Below are positions 1 to 7,830 of a stretch of DNA of 64,000 nucleotides, in pieces. Positions within the stretch are counted from its first letter, which is position 1, and each line of letters opens with the position of its first letter. Under the pieces are notes generated by a model. It ran no database searches, was not told the origin of the DNA, and saw only the letters and a program-made list of their open reading frames with translations. The stretch spans positions 322,720 through 386,719 of the forward strand of contig JANQOQ010000004.1 of NCBI GenBank assembly GCA_028285755.1, read 5' to 3'. The position numbers were made by a program, and so were the translations under genes. Origin of the DNA: Puniceicoccaceae bacterium. GTDB lineage: Bacteria > Verrucomicrobiota > Verrucomicrobiia > Opitutales > JAFGAQ01.

Positions 1-567
1 GGGCGGATCAAACTTCATGTAGAGCACGAAGTCATGCCAGATACCTTTGGTAACCGTTCCCAAAGAAGAGGATGTATATACCCGGCTTGAGGATGTGTGA
101 GGATTTACAGTCGAACCCCCATGGGTAATCGTAAACTCATTATTGCGGATATGCATTTTAATGGGATATCCCTTGGGCGATTCCCCGAGATTAAAATCCG
201 CCTGATGCAAAATCTGGAAAAAAATGGAATCATGACTGTATTGATCGAAGATCCAATCCTCAGTCCCGCCATCCACGATGTAGACACTGAAACCCACCCA
301 GTATTCACCGAAATCATCCAGATCGGTTACCCTCCAGGACTCATTCTTGAAGCCTGCCTGAACACCCACCTGACCAATAAGCGTGTGCTTGCCCGCATAA
401 TTTCCTGATCGAACATAATTAGTCACTACACTGCGTGGGCCATTGGTGAGCAACCAGTCATTGAGGTTTTGATCCTCAAAGGTTTCGCTCTTGATGATAG
501 CAGCCTGGACATGGCAAAACGCCATGGATACGAATAATATCGGGATAACGATTTTTTTGTGTAACAT
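1..567 (-). CDS. Secreted polysaccharide lyase, 3' end beyond window
   Basis: The minus strand is open from an ATG at 567 to the window edge (189 codons, no stop). It begins with a signal peptide (MLHKKIVIPILFVSMAFCHV, cleavage near Ala-22/23). The mature part has the jelly-roll pattern of the heparin-lyase-I-like family (Pfam Polysacc_lyase, PF14099): YWVGFSVYIVDGG near residue 90, FFQILHQADFN near residue 115, and KGIWHDFVLYMKF at the edge. Members include alginate and glucuronan lyases and are extracellular or periplasmic. The catalytic end lies outside the window, so substrate is not decided. A PL6 alginate lyase 12 kb away makes uronic-acid polymers plausible. It lies 98 bp downstream of the zinc dehydrogenase on the same strand and could be co-transcribed. 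The family call is from recognition of the pattern, not a search. Confidence 0.72.
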   Translation of the reverse strand, partial: MLHKKIVIPILFVSMAFCHVQAAIIKSETFEDQNLNDWLLTNGPRSVVTNYVRSGNYAGKHTLIGQVGVQAGFKNESWRVTDLDDFGEYWVGFSVYIVDGGTEDWIFDQYSHDSIFFQILHQADFNLGESPKGYPIKMHIRNNEFTITHGGSTVNPHTSSSRVYTSSSLGTVTKGIWHDFVLYMKFDPP

Positions 568-665
568 ATTTATAGGTATATATTTAGATAAAGCAGTAGC
601 TACGTTGCGCAGATGATAGCGCAATCATTGAGACCTTAGTTTGGCGAAATGGGTTTTGCCTAATC

Positions 666-1694
666 TTAGGCTTCGCAGTCGATTAGTATGTGGAGAGCGT
701 CATTATTGGGATCTGAGCGTAATTCAAAGGCTTCCTGTATATTCCCTAATGGCAGTGTGTGGGTAACCATTTCCCGTGTATTCACGAGACCGTCCAGGGT
801 CATTTGGATTCCCTCATTAAAGAAACGTCGCATCTCCATGTCGCTGCGAGGTTCTGTGGAATAAATATTCAGGCGCTTACGATGAACTTTAAAAAAATCA
901 AACGGACGATTGCAGGTGCCAATACATCCGTACATCACCACCTTACCGCCAAACGCAGCAGCATCTACTGCATCCATCATTCCATCCCCTTCCAATAAGC
1001 AGGGTATCACCACATCAAACCCATCCGGGAAGTCTTTGCCAACGACATCCATCGTAGAATCCGTCGTGTTGGGTATTTGATAGGTGTGCGTCGCTCCATA
1101 TTTACGGGCAAGGATAAGGTTCTTCTCATTTAGGTCGGTAACTGCCAATACTTTGGGGGAAAATAGGCTGATCACCTGAGTAATGACTAAGCCACTGACA
1201 CCTTGGCCGGTTATAAGGACACTTGAATGAGGTTTAATTTCTGAAAGCTCTGCAGTGTGAATTACACCTGGAAGCACTTCCAGGAGACTGGTTTCAATGA
1301 GTGGAAAGTTTTCCGGCACCACCTTAACATTAAATGCACTACAAACTATATATTCAGCAAAAGCACCCCATACATAACGGCAGGTCACCTGATCCCCCAC
1401 CTTTAGGCCTAAAATATTTCCGCCAACCTTATCGATAACTCCTGCAACTTCATGTCCCAAACGACTGGGGGTCGATAAAAACTCAGGTGCCCTGGCTCCC
1501 CGAAAAGCTTCCACATCGGAACCACATATGCCAACCCATTTGATTTTGACTCTAATTTCATCCGAACCAGGTTCAGGAATTTCGGCATAGGAAAGCTCAA
1601 TTTTACCGGTTTCTGCTAAAATCGCAATCCTTTGGGAGTCTGCACTGCCCTTGCGAACTGTATTGAGCTTAGGTTGAGACATCATTGTTGCCAT
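666..1694 (-). CDS. Zinc-dependent medium-chain alcohol/polyol dehydrogenase
   Basis: A 342-residue MDR-family NAD(P)-dependent dehydrogenase. The GroES-like catalytic domain carries the zinc ligands in ICGSDVEAFRG (Cys about 57) and RLGHEVAG (His-Glu about 80). The Rossmann domain starts with SVLITGQGVSGLVITQV (about 156-175). The loop that normally holds four cysteines for the structural zinc is missing: the sequence runs straight from GDQVTCRYVWGAF to EYIVC. That resembles shorter family members acting on sugars, polyols or threonine-like substrates. Start is the ATG at 1694; no better one is visible. It is divergent from the AraC regulator at 1768 with a 73-bp AT-rich gap, suggesting that regulator controls it. 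Exact substrate unknown; oxidation of a monosaccharide or uronate product is an inference from context. Confidence 0.8.
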   Translation of the reverse strand: MATMMSQPKLNTVRKGSADSQRIAILAETGKIELSYAEIPEPGSDEIRVKIKWVGICGSDVEAFRGARAPEFLSTPSRLGHEVAGVIDKVGGNILGLKVGDQVTCRYVWGAFAEYIVCSAFNVKVVPENFPLIETSLLEVLPGVIHTAELSEIKPHSSVLITGQGVSGLVITQVISLFSPKVLAVTDLNEKNLILARKYGATHTYQIPNTTDSTMDVVGKDFPDGFDVVIPCLLEGDGMMDAVDAAAFGGKVVMYGCIGTCNRPFDFFKVHRKRLNIYSTEPRSDMEMRRFFNEGIQMTLDGLVNTREMVTHTLPLGNIQEAFELRSDPNNDALHILIDCEA

Positions 1695-1767
1695 ATTTGT
1701 ATTATACCCTAAAATAATATAAAAAAAATGGCATAATCTGCTATAAATTTAACAATTCCTTAGATTT

Positions 1768-2550
1768 GTGACTCAGACCGAAGCCTCTTTCCAAAAGCCT
1801 CTACTGCCCGAGGTATTGTATCATCGTAAGGATAAAGCCACACAAGGTTATCGGGTAGGCAACCATGACCACGCTTTTTGGCAAATTGAGTATATCAAAT
1901 CAGGAAACACGGACTTTCGATTATCCAACCAGACCGTAAAAATTCAGAGTGGTGAATGGTTACTCATCCCTCCTAAAATCGTGCATAGCATCAGATATAA
2001 GAGCCCGACCCAATATGTTTCGATTAAGTTTGAGCTATCCGATCCTGATATCCATAAGCTTAAAGGGAAATGGAAAGCCGGTCCAGTGCTTAGCGGTTTC
2101 GGAGAAATTTTCACCCGATTAATACCTAGAGGAGAACACTTTCCAGCGAATAATAAGCAAGTGTCACTAACGTTAGCCGCCGTCATAGAATATCAAAGCC
2201 ATTTCGAACCTGACACCCTACAGGATGAATCCAGGCTTCTGCATGAAAGGGCTCTGGTGTTATTAAGGGAGGCCGATGGGACTATTGCATCTGTAAAAGA
2301 TCTGGCAATTCAATTAAATTGTTCGCCAGACTATCTTAGTGCTCAGTTTAAAGCGAAGCATAAACGCAACCTCAAAGGATACATTGATTTCTTACGCATA
2401 AGAAAGGCAAAATCGATGATTACTTACTCGGAAGGTCAAATCGGCGAAATCGCAGACAGTTTGGGCTTTAACGATATTTACTCATTTTCGAGATACTTTA
2501 AAGCGCATACGAACAAGAGCCCTAGGCAGTTCCGTAAAGATACTACTTAA
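1768..2550 (+). CDS. AraC-family transcriptional regulator with N-terminal cupin domain
   Basis: A 260-residue regulator. Residues about 15-110 form a cupin-type sensing domain (GNHDHAFWQIEYIKSG, then LLIPPKIVHSI), typical of AraC proteins that bind small sugars. The C-terminal ~100 residues hold the double helix-turn-helix: IASVKDLAIQLNCSPDYLSA for the first and IGEIADSLGFNDIYSFSRYF for the second, ending in the usual SPRQFRK. The start is a GTG at 1768; no in-frame ATG lies near it. It is cytoplasmic and probably controls the divergent zinc dehydrogenase and the lyase behind it. Its 3' end overlaps the end of a decayed minus-strand gene by four bases. Confidence 0.88.
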   Translation: MTQTEASFQKPLLPEVLYHRKDKATQGYRVGNHDHAFWQIEYIKSGNTDFRLSNQTVKIQSGEWLLIPPKIVHSIRYKSPTQYVSIKFELSDPDIHKLKGKWKAGPVLSGFGEIFTRLIPRGEHFPANNKQVSLTLAAVIEYQSHFEPDTLQDESRLLHERALVLLREADGTIASVKDLAIQLNCSPDYLSAQFKAKHKRNLKGYIDFLRIRKAKSMITYSEGQIGEIADSLGFNDIYSFSRYFKAHTNKSPRQFRKDTT

Positions 2551-2732
2551 TCGAAAGATGCAGAATCTACAATTACGAACCCTGTAAAACCCTTCGCATG
2601 GATTTCAACCCACCCCGAGTTTCCTCCGGCAAATTCAAAGACCCCAATCTCCCGTGTCTCTGAAGTATCTCTAAGTTTTTTGCAATTTTCTAATGGTAAA
2701 CCATGAAAACTAAACTTGTGCTCGCTGAGCAC
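2547..2732 (-). pseudogene. Remnant: C-terminal beta-sandwich (golvesin-like) tail of a lost secreted protein
   Basis: About 60 codons remain, ending in EFAGGNSGWVEIHAKG, FTGFVIVDSASFD and a stop. The spacing 'GNSG-V-I---G--GFVIVD---F' matches the final strands of golvesin-C-terminal-like domains. In planctomycetes and verrucomicrobia these often end secreted FAD-dependent oxidoreductases and xanthan-lyase-type proteins. No upstream catalytic part, signal peptide or credible ribosome site is present. I therefore read it as the surviving 3' end of a deleted gene rather than a 61-residue protein. It is first of three remnants in 750 bp. An independent small protein cannot be excluded. Confidence 0.5.
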
Positions 2733-2742
2733 AGGTTTAGGT

Positions 2743-2774
2743 AATTACCTAATATGTTCTAATATTAGGTAATT
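2743..2774. repeat. Perfect 13-bp inverted repeat with 6-nt loop
   Basis: AATTACCTAATAT (2743-2755) is followed by six bases and its exact reverse complement ATATTAGGTAATT (2762-2774). It lies between two gene remnants. The arms are AT-rich and no T-run follows, so a standard intrinsic terminator is not favoured. It could be a regulator site, the end of a small non-autonomous element, or a hairpin left from the lost gene. Confidence 0.6.
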
Positions 2775-2791
2775 CAGCTACACTTGTATGT

Positions 2792-3060
2792 TTATTGTAT
2801 ATTAAAATCGTCAAAGTAGCCGTGGGAGCCCGAAACACTGTTCGAATCGCAGGCCGTGATTTTAGCAGAGGTATTACTACCACCGGTCGTGAATGTAATA
2901 CTGATCTGTGTATAAGTTCCAGCGTATTGATTACTGGATACAACGGTTGTAGTACCGCGTAGACCAATTGTTAAGATTTCCTGTTTCAAAATCAGGATTA
3001 TTTACAGGATTGGTAGGTGGAGATGTACCCCAGCTCCCGCATTATTGACAACCGACTAGG
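2792..3060 (-). pseudogene. Remnant: frameshifted carbohydrate-binding domain of a lost secreted enzyme
   Basis: Two minus-strand frames together spell one domain. The upstream frame (about 3045-2960) reads SWGTSPPTNPVNNPDFETG then NLNNWS, the usual opening of a CBM-like module after a proline-rich linker. It soon hits a stop. The other frame then carries SNQYAGTYTQISITFTTG and ends SGSHGYFDDFNIQ-stop, the usual last strands of such a module. The two halves are out of phase and the middle is shorter than a normal ~140-residue domain, so a deletion plus frameshift is the simplest reading. No catalytic domain survives. This is decay of a glycan-active gene beside a live xylanase operon. Confidence 0.65.
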
Positions 3061-3075
3061 CACCCGATCGTTACC

Positions 3076-3294
3076 TTAACACTGTTGGAGATTGTATTCG
3101 ATGAATGCGGGGTATTTCCCTGCAAGTGTGAATTCCGAACCACTACTTTCCACTGCACCGGACAACTCAAAGAAACTCTCCTGCACCAAATCATCTACGT
3201 CTTCAATATCGGGAAAACGATTCAACTGCCATGCCCTCAGCATATCGATGTGCTCCTCATACCATCGGTCGGTATTGGGCTTCTTAGGGTTCAT
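3076..3294 (-). pseudogene. Truncated ECF-type RNA polymerase sigma factor
   Basis: The 72 residues correspond to sigma-70 region 2 only: MLRAWQLNRFPDIEDVDDLV then QESFFEL is the core-binding helix pattern of ECF sigma factors of the Rhodopirellula/Verrucomicrobium type. Full proteins are about 180 residues and continue into region 4 (DNA binding), which is absent; the frame closes after YNLQQC. The ATG start with MNPKKPNTDRWYEEHIDML looks authentic, so the 5' end is intact and the 3' two-thirds were lost. With no region 4 it should not act as a sigma factor. Confidence 0.65.
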
Positions 3295-3601
3295 ACGGAA
3301 GGGAACACAAAATTTAGTATCTGCAAAATATTCTCATCATTTTGGCAAAGTAAAAAAAGTGAGCCAGATGCTCCAATACACCATATTACTTGATAAAAGC
3401 ACTTGTTACAACTCGCCAACGAAGTTGCAGTGCTGTGCCTTCTTCGAAGAAATGTATTAAAAGCAGGGCTGAAGTATCCAAGAACTCACGTTTTATGGAC
3501 TCAAATAATTAAAAGAACATTGCTGGTAAAGTCACACGACCGAATTAAGTCGAAACAGTTGTTGCTTAATTGAGGCTCGTGAGAATGTTATTGTTTTCTA
3601 A
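3295..3601. other. Intergenic stretch, nothing recognised
   Basis: About 307 bases between the sigma-factor remnant and the agarase-like gene. I see no conserved frame, RNA or terminator. Open frames on the plus strand here run opposite to the sigma remnant and have no protein-like features. Confidence 0.5.
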
Positions 3602-5023
3602 CTATCGCCTCATTGTAGAATATACATCTTGGTGCTTTCCAGCTTCCCTATGCCAATCCAGGGCCATCTCGTTTGCAGCTTTTGCATGTACCAAAGCTTC
3701 AAGGATAGGTTGACCATAGGGATCAAAGTAACCGGTCTGTGATTTACCCGTTGCATCACTGGTTCCGGAGCACGTTTCAAGATACCCACACGCCTGCCAC
3801 CCCAGCATAAAGGGCAAATTCATTATGCCCCTGAGATAAACGGCATATTGCTTACCCTTATCTTCCATCGTTTCGACTTCGATTCCCTTAACGGTGTGCA
3901 TGCATGGACGCAGGGCTCCATACGCGTGGTCGCCATTGATTATGGGCTTACCGGTTAACTCATGGATATGGCGCAATTTCTTTTCATGGGCAGGGGTGAA
4001 GAAGTCGTAATCCTGGATCAAGATCACATCCACATATTTCTTAACGATTTCCCAAACCCAGTCCGGTTGTGGCCTGGCATTCTGGATCTTATCACCCAAT
4101 ATGAGATGATGGGGATCATGTTTACGGATCGCATCATGGTGAGCTTTAAGGTATGCCTCTACGATTTTGGCATTCATGAGTGCCTGGTCCGCAAAGCCCG
4201 CTTTTTCCTCTTTGGGCATTCCATATTCCTGAACTGCGTAGAACTCATCCCAGGCATTGATTTTCACCCCATACATTTTTCCTGCTTCTTTTGCAGAGTT
4301 GTATTGGCCTTTGAGAACTTCGATCCAGACCTTTTTACCCTTCGTTTTACCGGGCTTCGACAATATGTCCATGATCCAGGGATGGTGCTCAAATCCTCGA
4401 ATGGGCTTTTCGATGTTATAGATCGTGTAAGCTGGCAAATCGTCGTAGCTGTAACCTAAGAGAAATTTTGAGTCCACATGCTTCGAGGTATAGCTTTCCA
4501 CAAAAGCATCCAATTTTTGAATCCACTCCGAATCAAAAACATCGGGAAAGCGTTTGTCTGGCGACCACCTCTTCACCCGCTTTGCATGCACATTGCTCAT
4601 TCGCAGTTTCCCGAAATAATATAAACCGAGCTCATTACAATATTCCGTAGGCATGGCATGGGGATGATGAAATGCCAGTGTATTAAATCCGTAGTCCTTG
4701 TGGTCCTCCGCAATGATCTCCAGCCAGGTTTTTGCGCCTTCAGACTGCCAGTCCACTGAGTTCCCCTTAAAGATACCCCCGCCGATCCTTTCCACCCAAA
4801 AGTCCTTATTGTAGGGAGCAAATCTGGACATTGGCCCCACGTGATTCATGCCGAGGGGGATGAAAGACTCACCCTCGGCATTCACCAATGTCCAGATGCC
4901 GTTTTCCTGAACTACATGTACAAAATCTATATTTCCGATGATCTTGGTGTCAGAATCTACTGCAAAGGATCGATTTAGAGAAAACAATAAGGCCAGAATC
5001 AGTAGAATACTTTGAGCTTTCAT
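3602..5023 (-). CDS. Secreted agarase-like glycoside hydrolase (clan A barrel), catalytic Glu not evident
   Basis: A 473-residue protein with a signal peptide (MKAQSILLILALLFSLNRSF, cut near Ala-Val-Asp). It shares its layout with the next gene upstream: WTLVNAEGESFIPLGMNHVG near residue 43, then HHLILGDKIQNARPQP, YVDVILIQDYDFF and GKPIINGDHAYGALRP. This resembles clan GH-A barrels often labelled 'agarase' in planctomycetes and verrucomicrobia. Where clan members carry Asn-Glu before a proline on strand 4, it reads SYDDLPAY; at strand 7 it has Asp in INGDHAYG instead of Glu. So the catalytic pair may be aspartates, or the alignment may be off. It is last in an operon with its paralogue (15-bp gap) and a GH10 xylanase. 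Probable role: processing an algal polysaccharide outside the cytoplasm; substrate unknown. Confidence 0.62.
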   Translation of the reverse strand: MKAQSILLILALLFSLNRSFAVDSDTKIIGNIDFVHVVQENGIWTLVNAEGESFIPLGMNHVGPMSRFAPYNKDFWVERIGGGIFKGNSVDWQSEGAKTWLEIIAEDHKDYGFNTLAFHHPHAMPTEYCNELGLYYFGKLRMSNVHAKRVKRWSPDKRFPDVFDSEWIQKLDAFVESYTSKHVDSKFLLGYSYDDLPAYTIYNIEKPIRGFEHHPWIMDILSKPGKTKGKKVWIEVLKGQYNSAKEAGKMYGVKINAWDEFYAVQEYGMPKEEKAGFADQALMNAKIVEAYLKAHHDAIRKHDPHHLILGDKIQNARPQPDWVWEIVKKYVDVILIQDYDFFTPAHEKKLRHIHELTGKPIINGDHAYGALRPCMHTVKGIEVETMEDKGKQYAVYLRGIMNLPFMLGWQACGYLETCSGTSDATGKSQTGYFDPYGQPILEALVHAKAANEMALDWHREAGKHQDVYSTMRR

Positions 5024-5038
5024 TGTGGAATTCGTAAG

Positions 5039-6205
5039 TCAAAATTGCTCGCTCATCCACTGAGCGATCTTCTTATTGGCCTGCGCCATAACACTTACAT
5101 GCACGTCATCAGGATTTTCCATCTCGTCCAGTAATCCCCGACGACGCGCCTTGTTTCGCTGATAAGCCCCACATAGATGGAAGCCAATACAGCCCGGGTT
5201 TTTGTGAAGAGCTTCCAAAGTTTCAACATACCATGCGCTATTATTGGGTTTGTAAAACTCATCGCTGTGAAACCTCACTCCAGCCGCATCGGCAAGTAAG
5301 ACAGGTTTGCCCGTCTTTTTATGCCATTCATCCATATGTTTGACGGGATCATTAAAATCCTGAAATGACAAAACGTCGACATAAGGCATGGCAGCTTCTA
5401 CAACCTCCATCGGAACCGGCGCATTCGCCTCGTATCGATCACCCAGTATCAAATGATGCTTATCATATCGGCGAATCGCATCATGGGTTGTTTTATAGTA
5501 TTGATGAGCCAGCTCTCTCAATTCCTTTCGCCCGGCATCGGATTCCAGTCGATCTGGATCAAAAATCGGACCACGCCACTCATTTTGAGGTCGTTCATGC
5601 ACCCAACACGGACAATCACTATAGAAATATCCAATTAAGTTAGGGTCCTGGCTCAAAGCCGCACAGTGCGATCTGGCTACGTAGTCGCACCACTCCTCCC
5701 AATCGTTACTATTAAAGTCGTAATGGACGGTGTGCTTTTCCCATTGATGGGATTCCATAAACGGCAACAAATGGCAGTAAGGCATATCCAGCGCCCTGTA
5801 TTCATCTACGGTAAATGCCCGTGAGTGTTGCCATTGCATTACAGTGACTTCCTGCACCCAGCCAACGGTGTTGAAGCCCCACTTTTGTAGATTGGGAGCT
5901 ACCGATTCTTTAATCCATCGCAGCGTGCTTCCCCCATATTTTTCCTGCCAGATCTCAATATTTTCCGGGTAGCGCAGACTCGCCGGGTCTATATGGTTCA
6001 GACCAATCGTGAAAAACGGTTTTCCTTCGGGAGTAATGAGCCACCAATGTCCTTTGGCTTTTCCGAGAGTGAAAAACCCAGTGGTGTCAATTTGGGTGGT
6101 TTTTACGGTTTTAGCAGCGGGTCCTGCAAACAATGGAGTTGCCAATAATCCTGTCCCCGCAGCCAAACCACCTTTTAGAAATTGTCTTCGATTTAAAGTA
6201 TTCAT
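5039..6205 (-). CDS. Tat-exported agarase-like glycoside hydrolase paralogue
   Basis: A 388-residue protein starting with a Tat signal: the Arg-Arg motif NRRQFLKGG, then AAGTGLLATPLFAGPA. The mature part parallels the 3602-5023 product: WWLITPEGKPFFTIGLNHID, LIGYFYSDCPCW, HHLILGDRYEANAPVP, YVDVLSFQDFND and KPVLLADAAGV. The residue before the strand-4 proline is Cys, not the usual acid/base Glu, and strand 7 has Asp. Both paralogues depart from the clan-A consensus in the same places, which argues for a distinct family rather than random damage. It overlaps the GH10 gene by four bases (ATGA), so translation is coupled. The Tat route implies folding before export, unlike its Sec-type partner. 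Confidence 0.62.
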   Translation of the reverse strand: MNTLNRRQFLKGGLAAGTGLLATPLFAGPAAKTVKTTQIDTTGFFTLGKAKGHWWLITPEGKPFFTIGLNHIDPASLRYPENIEIWQEKYGGSTLRWIKESVAPNLQKWGFNTVGWVQEVTVMQWQHSRAFTVDEYRALDMPYCHLLPFMESHQWEKHTVHYDFNSNDWEEWCDYVARSHCAALSQDPNLIGYFYSDCPCWVHERPQNEWRGPIFDPDRLESDAGRKELRELAHQYYKTTHDAIRRYDKHHLILGDRYEANAPVPMEVVEAAMPYVDVLSFQDFNDPVKHMDEWHKKTGKPVLLADAAGVRFHSDEFYKPNNSAWYVETLEALHKNPGCIGFHLCGAYQRNKARRRGLLDEMENPDDVHVSVMAQANKKIAQWMSEQF

Positions 6206-7644
6206 AAAGCCTCCGATTCACTGGGTTGATATATTAATCTTTGGTGGGTTTCATCCTGAACATGGGAACGATAAGTCTGCGCCTGAGCGCCTTCACCCAC
6301 TGTGACTTTGTATATTCCTTTGAAGGCACGTAAATGAATTTTTCCATCGGCTGATGTAGTAAGCACTTCGTCCGTATTAAAATCCTCCTCCATCATCTTA
6401 ATCCATTGCTCCGCCTCCGGCCTCAATTCACCTGTATAAGAGAACAAAGCCCAGGGATGTGATCCCGAAGCTCTATCCACAAAGGTCCAGTGCCATAAAC
6501 CCGTTGAATTCGGATGACTGAAAAAGATCGTCAATAATTCAGCCGTCATTTTTTTCCTTTCATACACACTGAAGGACTCGGCATCATTCATCGGCTTGAC
6601 CTCAAATTCTGTAGCTTGAAACGGAAGATTGAATTCTTCGTAATCGCGAAGTCGCTGATACACCGTTTCCGGATCTACGTATCTTCTAAAGCGATATTGG
6701 AACCCGATCCCGTCTATGGGCACATCCGCATCGATAATTTCCTGTATACGCCCCTTATACACATCCTTGTAGTCATCATAGTTGTTCCAATAGTGAACAA
6801 ACGAGGCTACCTGATTCTCATTATAGAATAGCATCGGCGGGTTACAAAGGCCCTCTCGGGTCTCAGCAGCCTTCCTAAAGGTTTCCACAAATGTATTAAC
6901 ATCGGGAAGCAGATCATTGATTAAGTGATTCACCCGGGGCTCATTGACCACATCCCAACAAAAAACATCCCAGGCGTTCATGGAATGAACCAGATGCTCA
7001 AACTGAAGTTCAAGCATCTTCTCCCCCTTCTGGAAGTCTGAGAGCGCAGAGTCCTGATAAACGTCTTGCAGATCCCTCGCGATAAAATTTTCACCTTCCC
7101 AGGAAAGCGCATGCCCTCGGGTAGGAATATCATGCGCCCTAAACCACTCAAATTGTTCAACAGCAGTGTAATAGGCTGCCGTATTCTGTGTAGGATAAGC
7201 TTCTAAAGGACGTTGCTTAGGCTTTAATCCATTTTCCGATCCGGAACTGTTGAAGTATTTAAGGAAATAATCCTGAAGCTTTGCAGTAGCGGGGCTCGTT
7301 AAGAACTCTCTGCCCATGACACCTCCCCAATGAAAGGAGTGTTTTAATAATTCCACACGAACGGGTATTCCTTCAAGCGCATCTCCATCTGTATCTACGA
7401 TCGTTAGCGACAAACCCGCTTTCCGATAGGTATTGATACGCTCATCCGCCTCGATTTTCCACGGAACCTGGGGAATTTCATAATTATCTCCATGGATATT
7501 TGTTTCCGGATTGTAAGGGATTGGATCCACCTCCGGATCCCAAACAAACTCATCACTTAAATGCCTTTCAATATTATCCCACTGGTGTGCAAAAAGGAAG
7601 CCAGAGAGAAAGACTACAAACAGTAAATAGGGGGTAATCTTCAT
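6202..7644 (-). CDS. GH10 endo-beta-1,4-xylanase-like glycoside hydrolase, secreted
   Basis: Counting from the ATG at 7644 (480 residues), the signal peptide is MKITPYLLFVVFLSGFLFAH. A frame open further upstream adds about 31 residues without signal features, so the internal ATG is preferred. Residues about 75-110 form a small beta-domain (LSLTIVDTDGDALEGIPVRV) common before verrucomicrobial GH10 barrels. The barrel has acid/base Glu-235 in CWDVVNEPRVNH and nucleophile Glu-346 in PFQATEFEV, plus HALSWEG on strand 3 and LWHWTFVDR near the end. GH10 enzymes cut beta-1,4-xylan or mixed xylans by a retaining mechanism. It is first in a three-gene operon with two agarase-like proteins, suggesting a mixed red- or green-algal xylan target. 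Divergent from a histidine kinase that probably controls it. Confidence 0.87.
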   Translation of the reverse strand: MKITPYLLFVVFLSGFLFAHQWDNIERHLSDEFVWDPEVDPIPYNPETNIHGDNYEIPQVPWKIEADERINTYRKAGLSLTIVDTDGDALEGIPVRVELLKHSFHWGGVMGREFLTSPATAKLQDYFLKYFNSSGSENGLKPKQRPLEAYPTQNTAAYYTAVEQFEWFRAHDIPTRGHALSWEGENFIARDLQDVYQDSALSDFQKGEKMLELQFEHLVHSMNAWDVFCWDVVNEPRVNHLINDLLPDVNTFVETFRKAAETREGLCNPPMLFYNENQVASFVHYWNNYDDYKDVYKGRIQEIIDADVPIDGIGFQYRFRRYVDPETVYQRLRDYEEFNLPFQATEFEVKPMNDAESFSVYERKKMTAELLTIFFSHPNSTGLWHWTFVDRASGSHPWALFSYTGELRPEAEQWIKMMEEDFNTDEVLTTSADGKIHLRAFKGIYKVTVGEGAQAQTYRSHVQDETHQRLIYQPSESEAL

Positions 7645-7830
7645 GATAATAACTATGAAATCAGTGCACAGTAACCGCATCCAATTATAGAAAACTTTAA
7701 ACATTATAGGAGATCTTTGCCCAATCCTCAATGACATGATTATGTCTGTTTTTGAGAGCTCTATGTCATTGACAATTGGATCCGATCAAAGGGATGATTT
7801 AACATCAAGTTTCCACGAATATACATCCTA

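Noticed and set aside
97-408. Plus-strand open frame of about 100 codons
   Set aside because: It lies antisense to the polysaccharide lyase, whose minus-strand frame has a signal peptide and family motifs.
2743-2774. Inverted repeat as an intrinsic terminator
   Set aside because: The arms are AT-rich and no run of T follows on either strand; left as a repeat of unknown role.
3092-3460. Plus-strand frame opposite the sigma-factor remnant
   Set aside because: Low-complexity Ser/Cys-rich translation with no domain; the minus strand spells sigma region 2.
7769-7797. TTGACA as a -35 box for the histidine kinase
   Set aside because: No acceptable -10 hexamer lies 16-18 bases downstream (GGATGA), so I do not call a promoter.
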